Source: Phytophthora colocasiae (lineage: Eukaryota; Oomycota; Peronosporomycetes; Peronosporales; Peronosporaceae). Taken from it: a DNA stretch of 64,000 nt. Location of the stretch: positions 2,294,001 to 2,358,000 of the forward strand of contig JAGKQI010000091.1 of NCBI GenBank assembly GCA_018806915.1. Reading direction: 5' to 3'. Below the pieces are notes generated by a model. It was not told the origin of the DNA. It saw only the letters and a list, made by a program, of their open reading frames with translations, and searched no databases. Positions 55,701 to 64,000 of the stretch are shown piece after piece. A program made the position numbers and the translations under genes. How positions within the stretch are numbered: position 1 is the first letter of the stretch; each line of letters begins with the position of its first letter.

Positions 55701-55867
55701 GTCTGGAGACGCAACTGGGTGACTTGGATGCGGTCGGGCCTGCTCGGATGCAATGGGCCACGGTGAACGTGGACGAAGAGTGGCTCCAGTATGTTTCCGC
55801 CGACGTCAAGAAGGATCACATGACACCTACGGAGCGTTCCGAGAATCCGATCTCCCTTCGCTATTGA
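52745..55867 (+). pseudogene. E4 antisense ORF, unknown protein
   Basis: Counterpart of the E2 antisense ORF. The first 346 codons (52745-53782) are one open frame in E4, where E2 is broken near 46200 and 46000. The coiled coil is at 53731-53850, and the frame shifts near 53780 and 53985. One extra A in a run near 54792 breaks the Ser/Asp/Lys tract, which is open in E2. A TAG near 54990 is private to E4, and the TAG after KKR (55276-55278) is shared with E2. The C-terminal part continues to a TGA at 55865-55867. A complete frame is not present in either copy, but each copy is open where the other is broken over much of the length. Confidence 0.7.
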
Positions 55868-56060
55868 AGCTCAGATGTCCATCACGGTACCCACGGGAAG
55901 GCTGCATTTTGAGAAGCCAAATAGTTGTCTGCATTGTGACGTAAACCCCCGGCCTCAGTGTAGCCTCCTAATCCTTACATGGTCGATCACATATCCAAAC
56001 ACACGAATTTCAGAAATAGGTCTCTGAAAAATGTGCACTCAGACTACCATTCTCTGAAAG

Positions 56061-57671
56061 TCAATGTCTGAAATCCTTCAGATATAAGACCTCCAGATGT
56101 GTTCTCAGAGTCATTAGACTCTGGGGTGATCGTCTCCAGCCTGCATTGCCTGGAAACGAGCTCGTGTTCGTGCACTGGTTGAATTCGTAAAGTAATGCTC
56201 CACAGTTCAACTTCGATAATGGTAACCACTCAGTTTCATCGTAACCTTTCCACTTAACCAGATATTCGCTCAGGCGCTTAGACGTGCTGGTACGTTTGCT
56301 CCAGCGGGTGTCCAGAATTTTCTCCACTTCTCAACGTCAGGTTCCCAACTATCTTCTGGTAACAAGGCAGCGTCAAAGTCATCATCTTCCGGAATCTGGA
56401 GCTCTACTGTTGGTCGTCTGGGAAACAGGGCTCTGGGCTTCAGACGGCTCACATGCACCCAGGGGTTTACGATAGCCGGTATCTTCAACCCTGAGTCGCA
56501 CTCTGAAATCGTCCAGCATTTCCTCGATCCTGAAAGGTCCGTGCCACATGTGCGCCAGTTTCCTGCTCAATCCCGTTTGTACCTTAGGGATATAGAGCCA
56601 TACGGCGTCGCCTATAGCAAAGCCTGATTTCAGACACTCTGATAACTCGTTCCACTTTCTGGTTTGTTCTTCAGACCGGTCACGTTTTGCCTTCTTCTGG
56701 AGATCTTCGGCACATACCAGAGCATAACTATAGTCTCGTTGCATCTTCCTTCTCCACTCGTAACCGGTCCGCTCCTGAGTCGTTGACGGCTTGGGTCCAA
56801 GCATAGCGGACACCGTCCCGTGAGCATCCCAACCATGTACCAGGTAGAAAGGCGTTTCTAGACGGGTGGCGTCGAATGACGTATTCAGGGCGAACATCAG
56901 ACGTTCAGCATGATCATCCCAGTCACTTTGGTCAGCTTCAGAGATATATGCCTTAATCGCGCGCACCACAGTCTGTACTGACCGCTCTTGCTGGCCGTTG
57001 GCTTGAGGTCGGTACCCCAGCGTAGCTCGTTGTCTGCTGCCCAAAAGCTCTCTGAAACACTTGAACACTTCACTCATGAAGCGGGGATCTTGATCATGAC
57101 GAATCAGAGAGCTAGCTCCAAAGTTTCTGAAAACGCGTTCCTCATAGGCCTCTGCTACATCCTGAGCAGTGGTGGTACTCATCGGTTTGCACATCACGTA
57201 TCCTGAAAACATATCCTGGAAGAGCAAGAGAAATGTGTTTCCCCGGGCCGATTTCGGCATGTGTGTCACAAAATCCATAGACACCACTTCAAACGGCCGG
57301 CTGGGCTCGATATTCCCAGGTGAGGGTCCAGGATTTGGGGGTCGCCCCTTGCCACTGGCACAGTCCACACATTCCTTCACGAATCTCTCTACATCGGCAT
57401 ACATACCCAACCAGTAAAAGTCCGAACTCAACTTCTCAAAGGTCCTCCTAATCCCTTGATGCCCCCCTTGGTAATCTTCGTGAGCGTAATGTAATAAGTC
57501 TGAATGCAAGAGTCTGGGAACCACCAGCCTGAGTTCGTCAATATTGTCCCGGGGCTGTTCTAGATTCAAGACCTCAAGGCTCACTACCAGGATCAAGTGG
57601 AAAGACGGCAAAGTCGCTGTGTCTATTAGTGAGGCGCAATTTCTCAGAATCCAGAACGAAATCTTCGGCAA
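56061..57671 (-). pseudogene. E4 integrase and chromodomain
   Basis: 57671-56382 is a single open frame with the HHCC finger, DDE core and GPY/F-like region, without the A-run shift seen in E2. The chromodomain (EYLVKWKGYDETEWLP) follows in other frames at about 56330-56160, after two shifts shared with E2. Confidence 0.82.
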
Positions 57672-58066
57672 CTCTGGCGAGTTTCCTGACTCGGCGTCGT
57701 GGTAGATCTCCCACGTCGCCTTTCAGAAACTTCATGAGCTCAACCAAGTACGGATCCTGGTTCTGATGTGCCTTAATCCGTCGCCAGCATTCTGCCTGAA
57801 ACTCCAACGGCCCCAAAGGTTCTCGTTCGCCATCATCCTCAGGCGGATTAGCGTCAGGCGGAGCTTGGGCACGGGTCACAGCAACCAATACTCTGGCCGA
57901 TCGAGGCAAGGGTGCGGATTCCGGACCAGAAACATCTTCAGATTCTTGTGACGCATGGTCCTCAGAGTCTGGTTTTGATTCTTGGGCTTCCGTGTTCGGG
58001 ACTGAGCGAGGCTTCATCAGTCTCTCTTGAACCTTGGATACCAGTTACAGGTGCATAAGTTCATCA

Positions 58067-60418
58067 TCATCTTGTACCCGCCAAGCTTCCCCAAGGGTCA
58101 AAGTCTTCGAGGTCAGGTAGTCCGCCGCTTAGTTGAACTCGCGTTTCACATGCACCAACTTCAGTGTCTGGAAACTTGGTTTTCAGATATTCAAATTCGG
58201 CCAACCTTCGTTGCAAGTTGGGCTGATTGCAGTTGATCAATCCCTGAGCCTGCTGTATCGCGATGCGTGAGTCTCCCACAACCACCAGCTCCTGTATTCC
58301 ATGCTCGAGTGCCATCTTCAGACCATAATTCAGACCACAGTACTCTGAGTCGTTCACCGTGACATCCGTCAGAGGGAATCCTCAGGCTTCCAGAACACTC
58401 CACCCCGGGAGTTTCCAGAGTATACACCCACAGCTTCCTGGACGAGTTGACGTCTTTGCGGCACCGTCGAAACTCAGAACATAACCCTGATAATCTGCTT
58501 CCAGCATCTCCACACTGATAGGAACTTGCGGCTTGACTCGCCCCTTGACTGGGATCAGATTTTCAGAGACTTTGTCCAGATGCTCCCTGGGGGTAGCCGC
58601 GCCGAGTATAGCTGGGAGTCCATCTTCATCACGCTGAATCCGGCGAATCTCCAAGTTCCACTGCGACAACTTCAGACCCCACTTGACATTTCTGCCGTCG
58701 GTGGAACTTGATGTTAACAACCATTTCAGAACCAAGTATCTGGTATAGACCACAATCACTGGACTTGACTCCACCAGAGCTCTGAAGTTTTCCAAAACTC
58801 TGAGGATCGCGATCACCTCCTTCTCAGCGATATGATACCTGAGTTCAGCATCGTTCAGGGCACGACCTGTGAACCGGACCGGGTGAATTATTCCTTCATA
58901 TTCCTGTCCCAAAACTGCCGAAGCAGCGCAAGGGTTCGCATGCGGGATGACAACAAACGGTCTGGTCCGGTCTGGGTGTCTGAGTAGTGGAGTAGAGACT
59001 ATCTTGCGTTTCAGGATCTCGAATGCCTCTTTCGCACGAGTCAGGTCTCGTCTAGTACGAATCTGCTCGTCCGTCAGCTCGTAGAGTGTAGCAGCGATAA
59101 CTGGTAAATCCTCAATAAACTTGTTGTAATAATTGAGGCTTCCCATGAAACTCTGAACTCCCTTCAGCGTAGACGGAAATGGCAGCTCTTCAACTCCTTT
59201 GACGATCTTAGGCGTTGCCCTCAGACCTTCGGCACTGATTTCGTGGGAGAGGTACGGTATCGACAACTTCCCAAACTCGCTTTTGGGCAAGCTCACAGAA
59301 ATGTTCCAGTAACGAAGTCTAAATAGCAGGGCATTCAAGTCGTCGCATAGTTGATCCCAAGTCGGCGCTCCATGAGCAATGTCGTCAATATACGAACTCC
59401 TCCCCAGGATTGGGCCCATGCATGTGGGGACAGGAATATTCCTCTGAAAAACGGTCATCTGACTTGTGAGTGCTGGTATCTCTGAAATCGGTGTATGTTT
59501 CTCAGAATCTGAAAGGTGTTTTTCAGAGTTCTGAGGCTGGAGTTGCAGAAATTCCAGAACCTCCGCATCAACTTCAGCTTCTTCTTCAGGTGATAGTCTC
59601 ACAAATCCCCACAGGCAATTATCCAACATAGCTTGATACACAAGAGGGGCGTTTTTCAGACCGAACGGCATTCTCACCCACTGAAAGTGTCCAAACGGAC
59701 AAACGAAAGCTGATATCAATCGCGCACGTTCCGTCATCCTGATTGCCCAGAAGCCACTAGTCATATCCAGGCTCATGAATCACATAGCAGCCTCAAAGCC
59801 GATTAGGAGGTCGTCAATAAGAGGCAGAGGGTAACACGATAGTTGGATAAAGCCATTCACAATGCGATAGCCGATGCACATTCGTATGTCAACACCATTC
59901 TTCTTTAGAACGATCACGATAGGAGATGCCCATGGCGAGTTGGAGTACTCGATCAAACCAGTTTCCAGAAGTTTCTTCAGAATCGCGTACACCTTCAGCA
60001 TGAGGTGAGGAGCGACGGACCTCGGACGTTGAGCTACCGGTTTGGCATCTCCCACATCTAGATCACAGACCACGCCCCTTGCCGGTGCAGGCGCTGCATT
60101 GCCGTCTCCCAGGAATATTTTCCTGTGGTGCCTCAGAATATCACGCAGTTTCTTCTCCATTTCTGGAGTCGTCTTTCCCGGCTCTCCAACATCAGCGCTA
60201 TCGATATCACACTCTGGTGTCAACTCTTCCAGCTCTGGCAACATGACCAATTGGTCGCGTAATTGAGCGAGGAGTTCCGTACCTTCTCGCATATACACAC
60301 CTGGCTCCATGTCTAACTCTTCATTCGAAATGTTCATACACCGCTCGTATTCCACTTGTAACTTTTCCACAGGCGTTCTAGGCATCCCCTGATTGGGGAT
60401 ATTCCAAGACTCATCCAT
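58067..60418 (-). pseudogene. E4 reverse transcriptase and two RNase H domains
   Basis: 60418-59780 holds the RT N-terminal part and ends at a TGA (59778-59780) where E2 has TGG. 59776-58382 continues with SLDMTSGFW, FGLKNAP and YIDDI, then the decayed gypsy RNase H, and enters the second RNase H (SFDGAAK). A TGA near 58380, where E2 has CGA, interrupts it, and 58357-58067 holds the remainder. The TAA before ADYL is shared with E2. Confidence 0.82.
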
Positions 60419-60726
60419 TAAGTCGAAATCATCCGCGGGTAACTCAGGAGTCTGAGGACCATCGAGGAGACACTCAGCTTTTGGGTCGAGGACGTCACCG
60501 TCGATAGCAACGGAGGTGTCACCAGAGTCTTCCTGCGAAGTACTTTTAGAGAACGCTTCTAGATCTCTGGTACCTGTACTGATATCCGCACTTCCCGTTA
60601 ATCCACCGTGGTAACCAACATCTGTCTGGGGGATGCATCCAGGGCGAAGCGCACTCGTTTCACGGTCGGTGGTGAGTCTGGTCTCACAAACTGCACTCGA
60701 GCGTTGTCGAACCTTGGTCGTTGTAG
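60419..60726 (-). other. E4 protease-RT linker, cut by the E5 insertion
   Basis: Matches E2 38491-38815 in reverse complement. The flank gtag (60723-60726) would be one copy of the E5 target duplication. Confidence 0.7.
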
Positions 60727-61186
60727 TGTAATGGGTCTACCTAGACCTATTAGGTGGCGTACACGTGCGCTTACGTATATGAGGAAGCGTGCAATTAGAA
60801 TAGACTTAATTTAAGTATACTTATTTAAATAAGTACAATTAAATCAAATATAACTAAATTAAACTGCAAAATACCGTAAAATGAGAACTGTTATTGAATT
60901 TGGCATAAGCCAATTATGGACCTCCTAAAACTATTTGTTATCTATTTCTAAAGGGTCTGCCAACGTGTGGTTGGCAGAAACTCTGCTCAGTGATTGGTAG
61001 AAATCCGTTACTTTCTACCAATAATATGCACAAATCCACACGAACCATCCAATAATGTGGTTCGCCCATGTATCCATTGGTGTGTACAGCACACCAAGGT
61101 CTGAGGCCCATTTCCAACCTCTAACAGTTATCCTAACTGTTAGAGTTACAAGTGGTACAACCACTTGTACGTGTAACCCCGTTACA
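60727..61186 (-). repeat. E5 3' LTR, about 460 bp
   Basis: Reading +, TGTAATGGG to CCCGTTACA. Dense with perfect hairpins: arms 60993-61003/61012-61022, 61119-61130/61134-61145, 61147-61156/61160-61169 and 61077-61084/61090-61097. Confidence 0.75.
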
Positions 61187-61198
61187 CCATCCCCCCGT
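61187..61198 (-). promoter_or_regulatory. Polypurine tract of E5
   Basis: On the minus strand a G-rich run (ggggggatgg) abuts the TGTAACGGGG start of the LTR, as expected for plus-strand priming. Confidence 0.6.
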
Positions 61199-61287
61199 TA
61201 AGATTCGACGTATCGGTCTCGATACGTCAATCAACAGAACTTGACAAAACCGTCAAGTTCCCGAGAGAAGTCCGAGTTCATTTCGCA

Positions 61288-62289
61288 ATGGACTCGCCAA
61301 CGCCCACGTCTCCGTCCGCTTCTGCGGACGCGCAAGCCTCTCCTGCTGCTTCTGCAGCAGGAACAACAACCTCAGCAGTGCCTACTAGTACTGCTGCTCC
61401 AGCGGTTCGACAGAGAAGTTATCTGTCACCGTCTACCATGCTCTCCACAAGGAGAAGCAAGCGAAGAAGACTTCTTCTTCGCTAGCAGGGATCAAACACC
61501 CTGCTGGCGTATCGCTAGCGCGTTGCTGCAGCTCGCGAGCGCTACTACACTTACACCACTCGTGGTAAGTGTGAACGCCTCCATGATCTGTCCATGGAAG
61601 CGGGGATCGCATGTGCCGTTCCCTTTGGCACACTCTGCCCGTGTTGCCAACCCTTGGCAACACGCCTCTCTGAAAGTGATCTCCTGGGGTACACGGTCGT
61701 CCGTGTACCCGATCACATCAAGGAGCTTCGTGGTCGTCTCGAGCCACGCGGAGCTCCGAGTGCTGTGGCTGACCGCAGCACTCCTCGTGCAGGGTTTACC
61801 CCTGCAAGTTATGGTGGGCTTCGTACGCCCTCACCATTTCCGGAACGTCCTCCATCAGGACGTTCCGCGGCTCCCATGTATCTCGATGGGGAGGAAATCC
61901 TCTCCAACGAATACGAAAACGAACCCCTTGAGAGTTCGTTCTCTTATGAGCCACGATCCGTTCAACAATCCAGCGGATCGCTCCACGCGCGTCGCGCAAC
62001 GGCGGCGGAGGGGGCGGGAACACTCCCTCCGTATGGTCACCGCTATGACCATGACGATCGTGCCCTGCACGATCGAGTTGCTGCGCTGGAGCAGACACAG
62101 AGCGCTGAGATAGCTGCTCTGAAGCAGGAGGTTCGTGTCCTCCGTGCTGAGGTCAGCGAGGCAGCTCAGACTGCCTCGAACCTCTCGTCCGGTCTTGGGA
62201 CGAGAGTGAACCGGTTGATCGACCGTGTCGACGGTCTCGAGAAGGCCTTCCAGGCCTCTCGCACTCCTCAGTCGGACTACCAACCCTAG
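61288..62289 (+). pseudogene. E5 antisense ORF, two in-frame stops
   Basis: 334 codons in one + frame, opposite in sense to E5 pol, starting about 100 bp inside the LTR. TAG codons at 61486 and 61519 interrupt it; from the Met at 61594 it is open to 62289. It begins Ser/Thr/Pro/Ala-rich (MDSPTPTSPSASADAQASP), then a basic patch, a Pro-rich middle and a C-terminal coiled coil (LEQTQSAEIAALKQEVRVL). The stops look like C-to-T changes of CAG. It overlaps the minus-strand chromodomain reading frame. No known family. Position and general make-up recall the E2/E4 antisense ORF, though I see no sequence similarity. Confidence 0.5.
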
Positions 62290-64000
62290 GTAGTCCGTGC
62301 TGCACGTACGGCTTCAACCGCCCGACGTAGAAGGTCGGGTGGAGCCTCATGCTGGACGGTATGTCCAGCCGGTACGCGTTACCGTGCCGTTCAAGTACTT
62401 TGAACGGTCCAATGAATCTTGGAGCAAGCTTGCTTGCTCCAAAGTCAGACACTGCATGTCTAGGTAGGTTTTGTGTAGCTAACAAAACTAATGAACCCAC
62501 TTTGAATTCATTTATGTTGCCTCTACCAACAGTATCAGCGTTCAGCTTCTGTCGATCGACAGAAGCTGCGATAGCATCCTGGACAAACCGTATGACGGCT
62601 TGTCTTCGCTGGACAAAGTCTAGCGCACTCGAGCTGACTCCTATCAGCTTGTCGCCTTTGTCAGCAGCAGGCCCTGCCTGCTCGCTATCATCTCTCATGT
62701 CTGTGCCCGGCACAGACATCGCGCGCTCGTTCCTGCTCGAACGAGACGTCGCACGCGTCACCGCAGCTGATAGTGTGCTGCTATCAGTTGTATTCTGCGG
62801 TTGTTCGGACGCAACCGTAGATCCTCCCCCACTTAAGGAGGAAGCTACCCTGCCGAGCATGCTCGGCAATCGTGGATGCCTCATGGCGTTCACGTAGAAC
62901 GGTGTATGCCCTGTCGAGGCATGCACCGAGTTGTTGATGGCAAACTCTGCCATCGGCAAGCACTCGCTCCAGTGCGGGAACGAGTGAGCGTAGCTCTTCA
63001 ACGTGTCACCCAGTACACGGTTGACACGTTCGGTCTGTCCGTCCGTCTGCAGTCGACATTGACAATCGTGAGCCAAGAAGTGTAAACACTTCTTGCCAGA
63101 ACCGCGCTGTGAAGCGTGGATCACAGTCCGACACAATGTCGAGCGGCATGCCATGCTGTTTGAACACCATGTCAACAAACAGTCGTGCAGTCTGCGCGGC
63201 TGTAACAGTAGCCGGGACGGCAGCAAGATGAACCATCTTGCTGAATCTGTCCACAAAGACAACGATGCCCTTCCTCCGCTTGCTGTCAGGCGGAAGACCG
63301 AAGACAAAGTCCATGGACATGGACTGCCAACACTCCGACGGAGTCGGTAGTGATTGAAGAGGAGCCTGCGAGAACTGCGCAGGCTTCACGCGTTGACAAA
63401 CCTCGCAAGCACGTACGTACTTGCGCACCCACTTGTACTGGTGGTGCCAGTAGAAGTCACGCGTGAGAAGAGGGTATGTCTTCTCACGACCCGGATGCCC
63501 TGCCGTGGGGGCATCGTGATACTCGAACATGATCCTCAACCGGAGGTCATGATCATTCGGAACGACAATGCGATCCGCATTGTCGTCTACTGCACTGTAC
63601 AACAGTAGGCCTTCGTGTACACGATAGCGGTGTACACGAGCTCGAAGATAAGGTGTTGCGAGGAACTCCAGCAGCCCCTTCGCGTCTGCATCCCTTGCAT
63701 ACGCGTTCTTCACGTCGTCAATCAACGTTGACGACGGCACACTTGTCCTCACGACGCCAACAGCGTTGGCGTCGACTTTCTCCGCATAGTCAGGTCGACG
63801 CGATAACGCGTCGGCCACTACATTGAGTCTTCCGGGTTTGTACTCCACCCGGAAGTTGTACTCCGCGAAGAAGGACAACCATCTCGCCATACGTTGCGAG
63901 ATGTGCGGCGACTTAATCGCCGTCCGCAATGATGCGTGGTCTGTATAGACCACGAATGGTCTACTCCCAAGTAGATACACTCGGAACTTTGCGAGTGCAT
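61796..64000 (-). pseudogene. E5 pol: RNase H end, integrase, chromodomain (runs off the window)
   Basis: From the right edge: gypsy RNase H with VYTDHASLRTAI and the ADALSRRPDY end, then the HHCC finger (HDAPTAGHPGREKT, CEVCQRVK), the integrase core (MSMDFVFGLP, VSDCDPRFTARFW). A deletion shifts the frame at about 63045, just before the Glu motif (TDGQTERVN). The GPY/F-type end (HPTFYVGRLKPYV) follows to 62153, and in another frame the chromodomain at about 62000-61830 (RFRIRWRGFPPHRDTWEP). This RNase H keeps its TDH motif, unlike E2. It is a separate chromovirus family from E1-E4. Confidence 0.82.

Larger units (their letters stand above)
50873..60727 (-). repeat. Right arm of the large inverted repeat (gypsy copy E4)
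   Basis: E4 lies on the minus strand: 3' LTR 50873-52503, antisense ORF (on +), integrase, RNase H and RT. The copy stops at 60727, where the LTR of another element (E5) is inserted. The arm may continue beyond E5, outside the window. Confidence 0.88.
60960..63960. repeat. Lattice of short perfect hairpins throughout E5
   Basis: At least 26 exact inverted repeats with arms of 8-13 bp and loops of 0-9 nt were read by eye between 60993 and 63954. They occur in the LTR, antisense ORF, chromodomain, integrase and RNase H. The longest are 62543-62568 (13+13, no loop) and 61119-61145 (12, loop 3). Further coordinates are given under the findings. Confidence 0.85.

Noticed and set aside
61241..62113. 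290-codon + frame over the E5 antisense ORF
   Set aside because: The frame starting at 61288 and 61594 has a Ser/Thr-rich start and a coiled coil; this one is Leu/Arg-biased without structure and is best seen as its shadow.
1..64000. RXLR effector genes
   Set aside because: No frame with a signal peptide followed by RxLR and an acidic EER was found.

Overview
The window reads as a gene-sparse, transposon-rich stretch of an oomycete nuclear genome, most likely Phytophthora or a close relative. The evidence is three Crinkler (CRN) effector genes or headers with the LxLFLAK-like and HVLVVxP header motifs, compact 60-110 nt GT..AG introns, initiator-like CATTCCNCAATCC elements upstream of CRN starts, and chromodomain Ty3/gypsy, piggyBac, Crypton-like and Harbinger elements. 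No bacterial operons, tRNA, rRNA or CRISPR arrays were seen.

Layout: 1-7.8 kb holds ordinary genes: a PX-domain protein (cut by the left edge), an alpha/beta hydrolase with one intron, a VTT/DedA (TMEM41-like) membrane protein, a broken possibly Rad9-like gene, an unrecognised multi-exon membrane protein, and a second, intronless alpha/beta hydrolase. From 7.8 to 19.5 kb is a CRN cluster: a CRN without its nuclease domain, divergent from a full-length CRN; a CRN header joined out of frame to an epoxide hydrolase; and a second full-length CRN. The second full-length CRN and its 3' flank are an inverted duplicate of the first. A 3.75-kb piggyBac with TTAA duplications and a continuous four-exon transposase sits inside that duplicate, and the paralogous flank at 11575-11578 preserves the empty TTAA site. 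A piggyBac-type MITE lies just upstream of the second CRN.

From 19.7 to 31.5 kb there is nested transposon debris: a Crypton-like recombinase, an element with arms of about 300 bp in inverted orientation, a Harbinger element with both genes, an LTR plus gag of a gypsy family (copy E1), and the C-terminal half of a second piggyBac-like transposase.

From 31.5 to 60.7 kb lie large relatives of E1. E2 is a 17-kb element with LTR, gag, protease, RT, two RNase H domains, integrase, chromodomain, then a roughly 1,035-codon ORF on the opposite strand, and LTR. Its 3' LTR is followed by a further gag start (E3). E4 is a near mirror image of the right part of E2, giving an inverted repeat with arms of about 10 kb. 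The N-terminal half of the split piggyBac-like gene lies at the centre. Its junction with the E4 LTR and the junction of the C-terminal half with the E2 LTR carry the same 4-bp target duplication (GAAC), so the gypsy element entered that gene and the locus was later rearranged.

From 60.7 kb to the right edge is a different gypsy chromovirus (E5), inserted in E4. It also has an antisense ORF beside its 3' LTR. Its sequence, LTR and coding alike, is packed with perfect 8-13 bp inverted repeats on tiny loops, which I regard as the most unusual signal in the window. All gypsy coding regions carry stops or frameshifts; the 13.2-17.0 kb piggyBac transposase and the two full-length CRNs are open.
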